Below, piece by piece: positions 13,384 to 22,638 of a stretch of DNA of 33,252 bases. The DNA lies in the NCBI GenBank assembly GCA_030537735.1, contig JAUNVG010000021.1, positions 1-33,252 of the forward strand. Reading direction: 5' to 3'. Made by a program: the position numbers and the translations under genes. Origin of the DNA: Actinomycetaceae bacterium (GTDB lineage Bacteria; Actinomycetota; Actinomycetes; Actinomycetales; Actinomycetaceae). Positions within the stretch are counted from its first letter, which is position 1, and each line of letters opens with the position of its first letter. The notes beneath the pieces were generated by a model. That model did not search any database, was not told the DNA's origin, and saw only the letters and a list, made by a program, of their open reading frames with translations.

Positions 13384-14952
13384 TTAGAAAAAGCTCGCCA
13401 AAATGGCGAATACGCCCAGCCAGAAGAAGCCGAATACGGCGGATAAGGCTGTCAGCCAAGTGCCGGGAAGGCCTCGTAGAGCTCGGTAGATTAGTGTCGC
13501 TCCGCCCAGGATGAAGCCCGAGGCTATGGTGGCGACGGTTGCGAAATAAAACGCCAGAGTAGAAGGGTCGTAGAACCCGGAGTGCCCGTACATGTGCGGT
13601 GACATGTAAATGGCGGGTAATAGATCAGGGTAGGCAAATGCCAGGGAGTAAACCCCTGCAGCGATCACCAGTAATGCCCCGGTGATGGCGAGGAACGTGG
13701 CGATCCCAGGGCCGTTGGCAGGCAGGACCTTGGGCGCAGAGTACGCGGGTGCGGGGTATGCGGGCGCGTAGCCCGCCTGCGGCTGGTAGTAGTGCCACGA
13801 AGCAGGCGGAACGTATTGCGAGGACGGCGCCGCCGCAGGCGAAGAGGCCACGTTAGCGAAGGGGGAAGATGGCACGTGGGGTTCTCCCGCAGATCGGGAA
13901 TCCCCGGGGGAGCCGGGTACGGACGGCGCGGGCGAAGAAGCCGCCTGGTCGGAAGAGCGGTGCGCAGAAGGGGCGGACGGCGCGGGCGAAGAAGCCGCCT
14001 GGTTGGAAGAGTTGTGCGCAGAAGGAGCAGACGGCGCCGCGAAGGATGAGTGCGGATTGTCACCAGCTTGCCCCTCACCGGATTGTTCCGCTTGCTCTGC
14101 GCCCTGGTTGTAAGCGGAAGCATCCGCCTGCGGAGTGGGAACAAAGGGTTCGAAAGGTTGAGCCGGGCTGTGCGCCTGGGTGAAACCATTTGAGGGGGGA
14201 TTTGACTTACCAGACATGGCAATCACCAGTACCGCAATCAGGGCTAAGAGCAGCAACACTGAGGTGATTAGGCCAAACGAATACAGGCCGCTGTCACCGA
14301 CCGCGATTGAAATACCCGGAGAAGGTCCGAAAACGCTCGCTAAGAGAACTAACTGGCCCAGGTGAGCTACGTCTAATCGGCCTAAGAACAGTTGCTCGGC
14401 GTGGATGCGGTTATCGATTTCCTCGGGGATTAACGCCCACGCCAAAGCGTAAGTTACCGCCACCACCGGAGCGACCAGGAAAGCGACAAAGACCGTTACC
14501 AGACGAACTAAAGCAACGTCCCAACCTGAATGGCGGGCGATGGCGTTACACACGCCACCGACCCAGCGATCCTGTGGGCGCCGCCAGGAGGTGGCGCGGA
14601 TAGAGTTAAAGAAGGAAGCACCGAAATGGGAGCGACTCGACCCGGGAGAACCCGAAGCTGAAGGTGGGGGGAAACCAGCCTGCCAAGACTGGGAACCATA
14701 GTTAGCCTGGGGGTCGGGGCCAGTACCGTAGCCAGGTTGGGAACCATAACCTGGCTGGGGGCCGTAGCCCGCCTGGGAACCGTAGCCGGGTTGAGGGCCA
14801 GCTCCAGTACCGTAGCCCGCCTGGGAGCCGTAGCCCGCCGGGGAACCGGAGTTGGCGCCAAAGTTAGGCGCGGAGCCAGGACCAGGCTGGGAACCAGGGC
14901 CAGATTGAGACCCCTGCTCAGCAGAAGACGATGCAGAAGAATCAGAACTCAT
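13384..14952 (-). CDS. PspC-domain multi-pass membrane protein, EsrI-like
   Basis: This is a 522-residue protein. Residues 1-105 are low-complexity, with repeated GYGSQ/PGYG units rich in Gly, Gln, Tyr and Pro. A PspC domain follows (about 118-185: RPQDRWVGGVCNAIARHSG, then a membrane helix and the ending ALAWALIPEE). Next come two or three membrane helices, then a Ser/Ala/Pro-rich linker of about 150 residues with 18-residue duplications, and four C-terminal membrane segments. The start is ATG 14952 because the extra upstream residues lack domain character; ATG 14985 is also possible. It is divergent from a PspC histidine kinase, the arrangement of the EsrISR three-component envelope-stress system in Corynebacterium, where the PspC protein restrains the kinase. 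That role is transferred by analogy. Confidence 0.85.
   Translation of the reverse strand: MSSDSSASSSAEQGSQSGPGSQPGPGSAPNFGANSGSPAGYGSQAGYGTGAGPQPGYGSQAGYGPQPGYGSQPGYGTGPDPQANYGSQSWQAGFPPPSASGSPGSSRSHFGASFFNSIRATSWRRPQDRWVGGVCNAIARHSGWDVALVRLVTVFVAFLVAPVVAVTYALAWALIPEEIDNRIHAEQLFLGRLDVAHLGQLVLLASVFGPSPGISIAVGDSGLYSFGLITSVLLLLALIAVLVIAMSGKSNPPSNGFTQAHSPAQPFEPFVPTPQADASAYNQGAEQAEQSGEGQAGDNPHSSFAAPSAPSAHNSSNQAASSPAPSAPSAHRSSDQAASSPAPSVPGSPGDSRSAGEPHVPSSPFANVASSPAAAPSSQYVPPASWHYYQPQAGYAPAYPAPAYSAPKVLPANGPGIATFLAITGALLVIAAGVYSLAFAYPDLLPAIYMSPHMYGHSGFYDPSTLAFYFATVATIASGFILGGATLIYRALRGLPGTWLTALSAVFGFFWLGVFAILASFF
13923..14030 (-). repeat. Tandem 54-bp repeat in the PspC protein linker
   Basis: Two 54-base units (13923-13976 and 13977-14030) differ at only a few positions and encode an 18-residue Ser/Ala/Pro-rich unit. 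Unit length keeps the frame, and the repeat lies in the linker between the PspC half and the C-terminal membrane half. Confidence 0.85.
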
Positions 14953-15057
14953 ACCCCCATTGTTCACAGTTGGAGGCGAAAAATGCATCCGGAAGTACCC
15001 TGATTTACCCCTGAATCCGCGCCCGACACTACTAAAGCAGCCGCAATATTTGGCAAC

Positions 15058-16326
15058 ATGGGAAACGTGAGCGCCAACCACATGCAACCAAGCTACCCAC
15101 CGTCCTCGCCACCACAAGCGCAACAGCGCCCCCCGCTGCTACGCACCCCGCGAGGACTACAAGGGCGACCCGAACCCATCATCGCGGGAGTGTGCTCGGG
15201 GCTGTCCATTCACATGCAACTACCCGTGAACGTCGTGCGCATCGCCATCACGCTGCTGTCCCTAGTGTTCGGAGTAGGCGTCCTCATCTACCTGTGGCTG
15301 TGGATCTTCGTGCCCACCGTCTCCACCCAACGCAACTACCAGCGGAACCGGCTCGCCCCCGTGCAGCAACACACGGTTGCGAATAAAACCAACACCGCAC
15401 CGAGGATCATAATCGGAGCGCTCTTCGTTGCCGCCACGTTCTTCCTCATCGCCGCTGGAATCAACAGCGACCCCGAAACCGGCTACCGGCGCTTCGCCTT
15501 CATCGCCATCGCCGCTGGAATACTACTTGTATGGACCCAATCAACGCGCATCGCTAACTGGCGCGACCCCAGCGTCATCGGACTCATCACCGCCGGAACC
15601 GGGATCCTGTTTTGGGGAATCGTCATGCTACTGGTAACCGAAGGCAACGGGTGGCGCCACTTCCTGACCTCCTTCACCGCCGGAGTAGGGTTCCTCATCG
15701 CCCTCACGCTCGCGTTCTTCCCCGCCTGGACCTACCTGCTGCGCGACCTCACCTCCACCCAGGTTGAACGCGCCCGCGAAACCGAACGCGCCGACATTGC
15801 CGCACACCTGCATGACTCCGTGCTGCAAACCCTCACCCTCATAAAGAACCACGCCAACGAGCCCGCCACCGTGCGTTCCCTGGCGTTCACCCAAGAACGT
15901 GAACTGCGTGCCTGGCTGTACACCGGGAAGAACACCGTAGCCGAATCCTTCAGCGAACTACTTAAAACCACCATTAGCGAAATCGAAACTAACTACGGGC
16001 AAGAAATCGACGTCGTTAGCGTCGCCGACTGCTGGCCCGGACCCAACGAACAAGCCGCGTGCGCCGCCGCCGCCGAAGCCGCAGTGAACGCCATCAGGCA
16101 CGGAGCGGCACCGATACAGGTCTACAGTGAAGTCAGTGCCAAAGAGATCGAAATATTCGTAAAAGACCGCGGACCAGGGTTCGAACTCAGTGAGATCGCC
16201 GCCGACCGGCAAGGAGTGCGCCAATCGATTATCGGTAGAGTGGAAAGGGCCGGAGGGAAAGCGGAAATAAAACGGTTGCGACCCGGAACTGAAATCCGCA
16301 TAAGAGTCCCCCGCAGCAGCACCTAG
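15058..16326 (+). CDS. PspC-domain sensor histidine kinase (EsrS-like)
   Basis: This is a 422-residue kinase. A PspC module at residues about 30-88 (RTPRGLQGRPEPIIAGVCSG, then a membrane helix ending LWLWIFVPT) is followed by four more membrane helices (about 116-226). Then comes a HisKA_3-like dimerisation box, ERADIAAHLHDSVLQTLTLI, with phospho-acceptor H252. The ATPase core shows the N box (AAEAAVNAIRHGAA, about 340-353) and the G box (VKDRGPGFE). This is the usual set for NarL-partner kinases with intramembrane or envelope sensing. The ATG at 15058 has no Shine-Dalgarno, and an AT-rich segment ends six bases before it, so it may be leaderless. The response regulator follows after 124 bases. 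The divergent PspC membrane protein completes the set. Confidence 0.92.
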   Translation: MGNVSANHMQPSYPPSSPPQAQQRPPLLRTPRGLQGRPEPIIAGVCSGLSIHMQLPVNVVRIAITLLSLVFGVGVLIYLWLWIFVPTVSTQRNYQRNRLAPVQQHTVANKTNTAPRIIIGALFVAATFFLIAAGINSDPETGYRRFAFIAIAAGILLVWTQSTRIANWRDPSVIGLITAGTGILFWGIVMLLVTEGNGWRHFLTSFTAGVGFLIALTLAFFPAWTYLLRDLTSTQVERARETERADIAAHLHDSVLQTLTLIKNHANEPATVRSLAFTQERELRAWLYTGKNTVAESFSELLKTTISEIETNYGQEIDVVSVADCWPGPNEQAACAAAAEAAVNAIRHGAAPIQVYSEVSAKEIEIFVKDRGPGFELSEIAADRQGVRQSIIGRVERAGGKAEIKRLRPGTEIRIRVPRSST

Positions 16327-16450
16327 AACGCAACTAAAGCAACGCCGCCTGAAACAGGTGAGAAAACAGTTAAATAACTAAAACCCAAGGACGAAACACC
16401 GCGAAGAACCACGGTGAAAGCACTCGCTACCCCGACGAAAGAGACCACCA

Positions 16451-17098
16451 ATGCCGCTCACACTGGTAATAATCGACGACCACCCGCTGGTGCGCGCCGG
16501 AGTTGAACACGAACTCAGCAAATACCCGCAACGAGTACAAGTGGTTGGCACCGCGGAAAACGTTGACCGCGCCATCGAAACAATCCACCAACTTAAACCC
16601 GACGTCGCCCTCCTCGACGTGCACATGCCCGGCGGCAACGGTGGCGGCGGAGCAGAAGTCGCCGCCAACTGCCGAAACACCCCCACCCAGTTCCTTGCCC
16701 TATCCGTATCCGACTCGCCCGAGGACGTGGTGGCAGTGATACGCGCCGGTGCACGCGGGTACGTAACCAAGTCCATCTCCACCGACGAACTGGTAGAAGC
16801 CATCGAACGCGTCGGAGCCGGAGACGCCGCGTTCTCCCCCAGACTGGCAGGGTTCGTCCTCGACGCCTTCGGCACCGCGAACGTCGCCATCGCCGACGAT
16901 GAACTAGACCTGCTATCGAAACGAGAACAGGAAGTTATGCGGCTAATCGCTCGCGGATACACCTACCGGGAAGTCGCTAACGACCTGTATATCTCCGTTA
17001 AAACCGTGGAAACACACGTGTCGGCGGTGCTTCGTAAACTGCAGTTGTCTAACCGCAACGAACTCACCCACTGGGCGGCGCAGCGCAGCATTATCTGA
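16451..17098 (+). CDS. NarL/FixJ-family response regulator (EsrR-like)
   Basis: This is a 215-residue regulator. The receiver domain carries the acidic pair D9/D10 (VIIDDHPLVRAG), phospho-acceptor D56 (ALLDVHMPGG), the switch serine in ALSVS and the conserved K107 (GYVTKSIS). The LuxR-type helix-turn-helix is at about 152-210 (LSKREQEVMRLIARGYTYREVANDLYIS is split over two helices, followed by KTVETHVSAVLRKL). A glycine-rich loop (PGGNGGGGAE) after the phosphorylation site is longer than usual. It pairs with the upstream kinase; the 124-base gap leaves room for an internal promoter, but none is clear. The ribosome-binding site is weak (AAAGAG). Targets are probably its own locus and envelope genes, by analogy. 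Confidence 0.94.
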   Translation: MPLTLVIIDDHPLVRAGVEHELSKYPQRVQVVGTAENVDRAIETIHQLKPDVALLDVHMPGGNGGGGAEVAANCRNTPTQFLALSVSDSPEDVVAVIRAGARGYVTKSISTDELVEAIERVGAGDAAFSPRLAGFVLDAFGTANVAIADDELDLLSKREQEVMRLIARGYTYREVANDLYISVKTVETHVSAVLRKLQLSNRNELTHWAAQRSII

Positions 17099-17100
17099 TG

Positions 17101-17118
17101 GAGGGCGCAGGCGCCCTC
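17101..17118 (+). terminator. Short hairpin after the response-regulator gene
   Basis: GAGGGCG and CGCCCTC form a perfect 7-bp stem around CAGG, three bases past the regulator stop codon. It has no T-tract. It likely limits read-through into pcrA. Confidence 0.5.
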
Positions 17119-17213
17119 GGAAAGAAAAGTCCGCTACCTTCGATATAGTGGAGTCGGCTCAAAAGGCCGGCCGTACTAACCGCAGGACGATACGTAAACG
17201 AGGACGTAAGCAG

Positions 17214-20027
17214 ATGGCGCACTCACCCTACCTGGCACTGCCGAACCTGTCGACGATGCCTGCCGTAGACGCCGGCGAAGCTAAGGCGGAAGTATTCGGG
17301 TACGACGCCGGGGAGAACCTGGATGCCGGGGAGAACCTGCTGCGCGGGCTCAACGCCAAGCAGCAAGAAGCCGTGGCGTACAGTGGCGGGCCGCTGCTGG
17401 TAGTGGCCGGTGCAGGTTCAGGGAAGACCCGCGTCCTCACCCACCGGATTGCCTACCTGCTGGCCACTGGGAGGGCGCGTGCTGGTGAGATCCTCGCCAT
17501 TACCTTTACCAATAAAGCTGCGCGCGAAATGCGTGATCGTGTGGGGCGCCTGGTGGGCTCGCAAGCGGGCCGCATGTGGGTTTTCACTTTTCACTCCGCC
17601 TGCGTGCGGATACTGCGCGAACAATACCGCGCCGCTAACTTGCGCTCATCGTTCACTATCTACGATGCGGCCGACTCTCAGCGGCTTATCACCATGGTCG
17701 CTAAAGAGCTTAATATCGACCCCAAGCGCGTTAGTGCGAAACTGTTGGCAGCGCGGATTTCGGATCTTAAGAACGAACTGATTAGCTCCAGTACTTATAG
17801 TCAAACCCATGACAACGACCCCATTTCTAAAGCCGTTGCGCAAGTGTATCCGCAGTACCAAAAGCGTTTAGAACAGGCGCAGGCGTTGGATTTTGACGAC
17901 CTCATTATGCGCACCGTGCAGCTGTTGCGTGCCAACCCCGACGTGGCTGAACACTACCGCCGGCGTTTCCGGCACGTCCTCGTCGACGAATATCAAGACA
18001 CCAACCACGCCCAGTACGTCCTGGTGCGCGAGATCATTGGGAACGAGGGCGGGGTGGTGCCGGCGGGAGAACTCACCGTGGTGGGGGACTCCGACCAATC
18101 CATCTACGCGTTCCGCGGCGCCACCATTCGCAATATTGAAGAGTTCGAAAAAGATTTCCCTAACGCCCATACCGTGGTGCTGGAACAAAACTACCGTTCC
18201 ACTCAAAACATCCTCACTGCTGCTAACGCGGTGATCGCGAAGAACACCGGGCGGCGCGCCAAGGCGTTGTGGACCGACCACGGAAGCGGAGATAGCGTCA
18301 CCTACGACGTGGCGGAAACCGAACGCGACGAAGCGCGCTTTATCGTGGATGAAATCGACAAGCTTATTGAAAAAGGTAGGCGTTACGGCGACATCGCGGT
18401 TTTTTACCGCACCAACGCCCAATCGCGGGCGGTGGAAGAAGTGCTCGTGCGCGCAGGTATCCCCTACCGAGTGGTGGGGGGAACCAGGTTCTACGAACGC
18501 AAGGAAATCAAGGACGCCCTGGCCTACCTGCAGGTGGTTGCTAACCCCTCTGACACGGTGGCACTGAGGCGCATCCTCAACACCCCCAGGCGTGGTATCG
18601 GCGCTAAAGCCGAAGGCGCGATCATGGCGGCCGCCGACGGCGCCGGGGTATCCGTGTCCGAGGTGCTGCGTTCCCTGTGGGACGAAGCCGGTCGGCCCGA
18701 CGGGGAAGCCCAGGTGCTGATAGAAAACCGGGATGAGGATGAAGCGCGCACAGGCGGTGAGCGAGACGGCGGGGAAGCAGCCGGCGTCGCCCCCCACGAC
18801 GGTGGGGAAGCAGCTGGCGTCGCCACCCACGAAGGTGGGAGAACTCCCAGTGGCAACCCCCGCAGCGAGGCAACCGCGAGCGATGGCAACTCCGACGACC
18901 AGGAAACAACCAATAACGGTGGGGGAGCGGGCGAAACCACCCCCATCACGCACATACCCTGCCCTGGGATCTCCAAACGCGCCGCCACCAGCGTCGCCAA
19001 CTTCTGGGGACTAATCGAATACGCACGCCACCACCTCGCCAACGGGGGGAGCGTGGCGCAAACCCTCACCCACGTCCTCGACGGATCCGGATACGTCAAC
19101 GAACTGCGGCAATCACAAGACCCGCAAGACGCCTCCAGAGTGGAAAGCCTCGCCCAGCTACTAACCGTGGCAGAAGACTTCCAAAACGAACAACCCACCG
19201 GTACTTTGGTGGACTTCCTGGAACGAGTCGCCCTGGTGGCAGACGCCGACCAAACACCGCCGGCAGCTGACCTCACCGGCGCGCAATACAGTGGGCAAGT
19301 CACCCTCATGACCGTGCACACCGCGAAAGGACTGGAATTCCCAGTCGTATTCGTAACCGGACTGGAAGACGGCACCTTCCCCCACCAACGCTCACTTATG
19401 GAAACAGGGGAACTCGCCGAAGAACGCCGCCTTGCTTACGTGGCGATCACGCGAGCGCGGGAAAAGCTCTACCTAACGCGCGCCAGCACCCGCTCGGCGT
19501 GGGGCACGCCCACCGACCTGCCGCCCTCGCGGTTCCTAGATGACATTCCCACCGAAGTGCTCGACGTGCGACGCGGGCAGAGCTTCAGTGAAAAGATGCG
19601 CAGCTACTCCCCGGGCGCGGCAAGCACAGGTGCAAGTTACCGGCAGCGCTACGAAAGCTCCTGGGGTGGGGATGATGACTTCGCCCCCGCCTTCGGGTCT
19701 GGAAAGGCGTGGAGTAAGACCCCCTCCCGCGCGGCAGGGGGAAGTGGGAGCGTCCGATACGGATCCGGGAACGGGTGGGACAAGCCCGCCCCGGTGAGTA
19801 AACCACTGGGGAAACTCGGGGTGAAGAAGACCGTTAAAACAGAGCCAGGTAGTGACGCGGACCTGCCCGGGTACAGTGTGGGAGACCGCGTGCGACACGA
19901 AACCTACGGGGAAGGCACCGTAGTTGGACTGGAAAATAGCGGTAAATCACTGGTGGCGAAAGTTGATTTTGGTGAACCCAATCCCCGGCGATTACTGGTT
20001 CGTTACGCACCGATGGTGAAGGTGTGA
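17214..20027 (+). CDS. pcrA: UvrD/PcrA-type 3'-5' DNA helicase
   Basis: This is a 937-residue SF1A helicase for DNA repair and for clearing protein blocks. The motifs appear in order: LNAKQQEAV (Q motif), VAGAGSGKTRVLTHRIAYLL (I), ITFTNKAAREMRDR (Ia), LVDEYQDTNHAQY (II), VGDSDQSIYAFRGA (III), LEQNYRS (IV), TVHTAKGLEFPVVFVTGLED (V) and YVAITRAREKLYLT (VI). The C-terminal Tudor-like domain (GDRVRHETYGEGTVVGLEN, about residue 885) is typical of PcrA. ATG 17214 has GAGGA about nine bases upstream and is preferred; GTG 17148 would be leaderless (TACCTT seven bases before it) and add 22 residues. A low-complexity insert of about 80 residues (about 501-580) interrupts the region between motifs IV and V and contains an 11-residue tandem repeat. 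pcrA next to sucC is, from memory, a recurrent actinobacterial neighbourhood. Confidence 0.96.
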   Translation: MAHSPYLALPNLSTMPAVDAGEAKAEVFGYDAGENLDAGENLLRGLNAKQQEAVAYSGGPLLVVAGAGSGKTRVLTHRIAYLLATGRARAGEILAITFTNKAAREMRDRVGRLVGSQAGRMWVFTFHSACVRILREQYRAANLRSSFTIYDAADSQRLITMVAKELNIDPKRVSAKLLAARISDLKNELISSSTYSQTHDNDPISKAVAQVYPQYQKRLEQAQALDFDDLIMRTVQLLRANPDVAEHYRRRFRHVLVDEYQDTNHAQYVLVREIIGNEGGVVPAGELTVVGDSDQSIYAFRGATIRNIEEFEKDFPNAHTVVLEQNYRSTQNILTAANAVIAKNTGRRAKALWTDHGSGDSVTYDVAETERDEARFIVDEIDKLIEKGRRYGDIAVFYRTNAQSRAVEEVLVRAGIPYRVVGGTRFYERKEIKDALAYLQVVANPSDTVALRRILNTPRRGIGAKAEGAIMAAADGAGVSVSEVLRSLWDEAGRPDGEAQVLIENRDEDEARTGGERDGGEAAGVAPHDGGEAAGVATHEGGRTPSGNPRSEATASDGNSDDQETTNNGGGAGETTPITHIPCPGISKRAATSVANFWGLIEYARHHLANGGSVAQTLTHVLDGSGYVNELRQSQDPQDASRVESLAQLLTVAEDFQNEQPTGTLVDFLERVALVADADQTPPAADLTGAQYSGQVTLMTVHTAKGLEFPVVFVTGLEDGTFPHQRSLMETGELAEERRLAYVAITRAREKLYLTRASTRSAWGTPTDLPPSRFLDDIPTEVLDVRRGQSFSEKMRSYSPGAASTGASYRQRYESSWGGDDDFAPAFGSGKAWSKTPSRAAGGSGSVRYGSGNGWDKPAPVSKPLGKLGVKKTVKTEPGSDADLPGYSVGDRVRHETYGEGTVVGLENSGKSLVAKVDFGEPNPRRLLVRYAPMVKV
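18765..18842 (+). repeat. Tandem 33-bp repeat in the pcrA insert
   Basis: Bases 18765-18797 and 18798-18830 encode DGGEAAGVAPH and DGGEAAGVATH, and a third partial copy follows. The units keep frame and are the core of the low-complexity insert in the helicase. Confidence 0.88.
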
Positions 20028-20096
20028 AGTCTGGGCGCACAACCGTCCACACCGCAAGAAAATTCGTATATCTTCTGGTGATTTAGGTCTTATCGG

Positions 20097-20126
20097 GCGA
20101 CATAAACACCGCAAGCGCGGTAGTCT
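20097..20126 (+). promoter_or_regulatory. Candidate sucCD promoter
   Basis: GCGACA (20097-20102), an 18-base spacer and TAGTCT (20121-20126, fits TANNNT) stand about 90 bases before the sucC GTG. A small stem ACCGC-AAGC-GCGGT (20108-20121) lies within the spacer. Confidence 0.4.
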
Positions 20127-20218
20127 TTAACTAGATGTCTCGACGTCGAGCTTCTTTTGAGTTGAGGAGCAACGAGACCTCACCAGCACCTGCGATCCAA
20201 AACGAAAGGTTAAAGGGC

Positions 20219-21388
20219 GTGGACCTCTACGAATACCAAGCGCGCGACATGTTCGAAGCGCACGGCGTCCCAGTACTGCGCGGCATCGTCGCCACCACCG
20301 CAGACGAAGCCAAACAAGCCGCCACCACACTAGGCGGAGGAACCGTCGTCGTAAAAGCCCAAGTCAAAATCGGCGGACGCGGCAAAGCCGGCGGCGTCAA
20401 ACTCGCACACAACCCCGAGGAAACCCGAGAAATAGCCAGCCAAATCCTCGGCATGGACATCAAAGGCCACACCGTCCACCGCGTCATGGTGGCAGAAGGC
20501 GCAGCCATCGCCGAAGAATACTACTTCTCCATCCTCCTGGACCGAGCCAACCGCCAACACCTGGCAATGTGCTCACGCGAAGGCGGCATGGACATCGAAA
20601 CCCTCGCCAAGGAACGCCCCGAAGCCCTCGCCAAAGTCCCCCTCGACCCCTCCGTCGGAATCGACGAAACCAAAGCGCGTGAGATCCTCACCGAAGCAGG
20701 ATTCAACGCCGACGAACAAGGCGCCCTCGCCCCCGTCCTGGTGAAACTGTGGGACGTCTACGCCGGCGAAGACGCCACCCTAGTCGAAGTAAACCCCCTC
20801 GTTAAAGTTGAATCCGGCGACATCATCGCCCTCGACGGCAAAGTCTCCCTTGACGACAACGCCACCTTCCGCCACGAAGGACACGCCGAACTCAAAGACA
20901 CCTCCGCCGAAGACCCGCGCGAAGCCATGGCGAAGGAAGCCGGCCTCAACTACGTGCGGCTCGAAGGTGAAGTCGGAATCATCGGAAACGGCGCCGGACT
21001 AGTAATGTCCACCCTCGACGTCGTCGCCTACGCCGGCGAACAATACGGCGTACGACCCGCCAACTTCCTCGACATCGGTGGCGGCGCCTCCGCCGAAGTC
21101 ATGGCCAAAGGCCTGGACGTAATCTTAGGAGACGAACAAGTACGCTCCTGCCTAGTGAACGTATTCGGCGGCATCACCGCCTGCGACCAAGTAGCCAAAG
21201 GCATCATCGGCGCCCTCGAAATGCTCGGCGAAACCGCCACCAAACCCATCGTGGTACGCCTAGATGGCAACAAAGTCAAAGAAGGCCGCGCCATCTTAGA
21301 AGAAGCAAACCACCCGCTGGTAACCATGATCGAAACCATGGACGGAGCCGCCGCGAAAGCCGCGGAACTGGCCGCCGACAAAGCCTGA
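20219..21388 (+). CDS. sucC: Succinyl-CoA synthetase beta subunit (ADP-forming)
   Basis: This is a 389-residue subunit that binds the nucleotide and, with SucD, interconverts succinyl-CoA and succinate in the TCA cycle. It begins with the family-typical [20 protein letters not shown]. The ATP-grasp part is visible in [19 protein letters not shown] (about 40-58) and LVEVNPLV (about 190-197), and the ligase part in [13 protein letters not shown]. The start is set at GTG 20219: it gives the standard N-terminus and length, with GAAAGG ten bases upstream. A longer frame from ATG 20135 adds 28 residues unlike the family. It forms an operon with sucD, 15 bases apart. The codons are strongly C- and A-ending, as in other highly expressed genes here. 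Confidence 0.97.
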   Translation: MDLYEYQARDMFEAHGVPVLRGIVATTADEAKQAATTLGGGTVVVKAQVKIGGRGKAGGVKLAHNPEETREIASQILGMDIKGHTVHRVMVAEGAAIAEEYYFSILLDRANRQHLAMCSREGGMDIETLAKERPEALAKVPLDPSVGIDETKAREILTEAGFNADEQGALAPVLVKLWDVYAGEDATLVEVNPLVKVESGDIIALDGKVSLDDNATFRHEGHAELKDTSAEDPREAMAKEAGLNYVRLEGEVGIIGNGAGLVMSTLDVVAYAGEQYGVRPANFLDIGGGASAEVMAKGLDVILGDEQVRSCLVNVFGGITACDQVAKGIIGALEMLGETATKPIVVRLDGNKVKEGRAILEEANHPLVTMIETMDGAAAKAAELAADKA

Positions 21389-21403
21389 GAGGACCGAGCA
21401 CAA

Positions 21404-22324
21404 ATGGCAATCTTTTTAACCGAAAACGATCGCGTCATCGTCCAAGGCATGACCGGGTCAGAAGGCACCAAACACACCACCCGCATGATCGCATCCGGCA
21501 CCAAAGTCGTAGGCGGAGTGAACCCGCGCAAAGCCGGGCAAATACAAAAATTCGAAATCGAACCCTACGGCCCCATGGCTGACCAAGTCGAAGCCGGCAC
21601 CCACGAAGTACCAGTATTCGGCACCGTCGCAGAAGCCAAAGCCTCCACCGGCGCCGAAGTCTCCGTAGTCTTCGTGCCCCCGCGCTTCACCAAAGACGCC
21701 GTACTCGAAGCCATCGACGCCCAAATGCGACTCGTCGTGGTCATCACCGAAGGCGTACCTGTCCAGGACTCGGTCGAATTCCGCCAAATCGCAGCCGACA
21801 AGGGGGTCCAAATCATCGGCCCCAACTGCCCCGGAATCATCTCCCCCGGACAGTCCAACGTCGGCATCACTCCCGCCGACATCACCGGGCGAGGACGTAT
21901 CGGCCTGGTTTCGAAATCAGGCACCCTCACCTACCAGATGATGTACGAACTTGGTGACCTAGGGTTCACCACCTGTATCGGCATCGGCGGGGACCCCGTA
22001 ATCGGAACCACCCACATTGATGCGCTGCGCGCCTTCCAAGACGACGACGAAACCGACCTCATCGTCATGATTGGGGAAATTGGGGGCGACGCTGAAGAAC
22101 GTGCCGCCGAGTTCATCCGCGAAAACGTCACCAAACCAGTGGTTGGGTACGTCGCCGGATTCACCGCACCCGAAGGTAAAACCATGGGGCACGCCGGAGC
22201 TATTGTTTCTGGATCCTCCGGGACCGCGGAGGCGAAGAAGGAAGCGCTCGAAGCCGTTGGGGTCAAGGTAGGTAAAACCCCCACCGAAACCGCTAACCTG
22301 GCGCGTGAGCTGCTAGGGAAGTAG
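21404..22324 (+). CDS. sucD: Succinyl-CoA synthetase alpha subunit
   Basis: This is a 306-residue subunit carrying the CoA-binding Rossmann domain and the phosphorylated histidine. An N-terminal [20 protein letters not shown] is followed by [25 protein letters not shown] and [18 protein letters not shown] are typical of the CoA-ligase core, and the active histidine is in [12 protein letters not shown] (about H263). The length is a little above the E. coli form, as is common in actinobacteria. The start is ATG 21404 with GAGAGGA about ten bases upstream. It is the second gene of the sucCD unit and is followed by a strong hairpin. Confidence 0.97.
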   Translation: MAIFLTENDRVIVQGMTGSEGTKHTTRMIASGTKVVGGVNPRKAGQIQKFEIEPYGPMADQVEAGTHEVPVFGTVAEAKASTGAEVSVVFVPPRFTKDAVLEAIDAQMRLVVVITEGVPVQDSVEFRQIAADKGVQIIGPNCPGIISPGQSNVGITPADITGRGRIGLVSKSGTLTYQMMYELGDLGFTTCIGIGGDPVIGTTHIDALRAFQDDDETDLIVMIGEIGGDAEERAAEFIRENVTKPVVGYVAGFTAPEGKTMGHAGAIVSGSSGTAEAKKEALEAVGVKVGKTPTETANLARELLGK

Positions 22325-22369
22325 CGTCGGGCGGGAGGCAACCGTCGCCAACCGCGCCACCAGAGCTCT

Positions 22370-22413
22370 GAAGGGCCGGGGAAAGTAGAGAGAACTGCTT
22401 GCCCCGGCCCTTC
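22370..22413 (+). terminator. Terminator of sucCD
   Basis: GAAGGGCCGGGG (22370-22381) pairs perfectly with CCCCGGCCCTTC (22402-22413), a 12-bp stem with a 20-base loop, 45 bases past the sucD stop. Confidence 0.75.
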
Positions 22414-22463
22414 GCGTTGCCTGGGGTCGGTGGGTCGGGGTGAAGGTGCTGGTTTCGCGCGGT

Positions 22464-22553
22464 GTTTCGCCTGGGTAGCCAGCGGGCTGTTATGGGCGGT
22501 GCGGGGCGTTTCACCTGGGCTGCCAGAGGCGGCTGTTATGGGCGGTGCGGGGC
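22464..22553 (+). repeat. Tandem duplication of about 45 bp upstream of the DUF6350 gene
   Basis: Segments 22464-22507 and 22508-22553 both start GTTTC-CCTGGG and share GGCTGTTATGGGCGGTGCGG at the end. The remainder of the gap from 22325 to 22638 holds only this repeat and the sucCD terminator; I see no gene there. A GTG-started extension of the downstream frame runs through the repeat but is not protein-like. Confidence 0.8.
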
Positions 22554-22638
22554 CCGACTGGGTTGGCAAAGCGTTCGCGCGCACACCAGGGAACCCAACT
22601 TGCGGCGCGTGCAGTACAGAACCACCCGGCGGCAAGGC

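Noticed and set aside
17868..18953. 361-codon minus-strand frame opposite pcrA
   Set aside because: The helicase motifs prove the plus strand is coding; the reverse frame has no recognisable domain.
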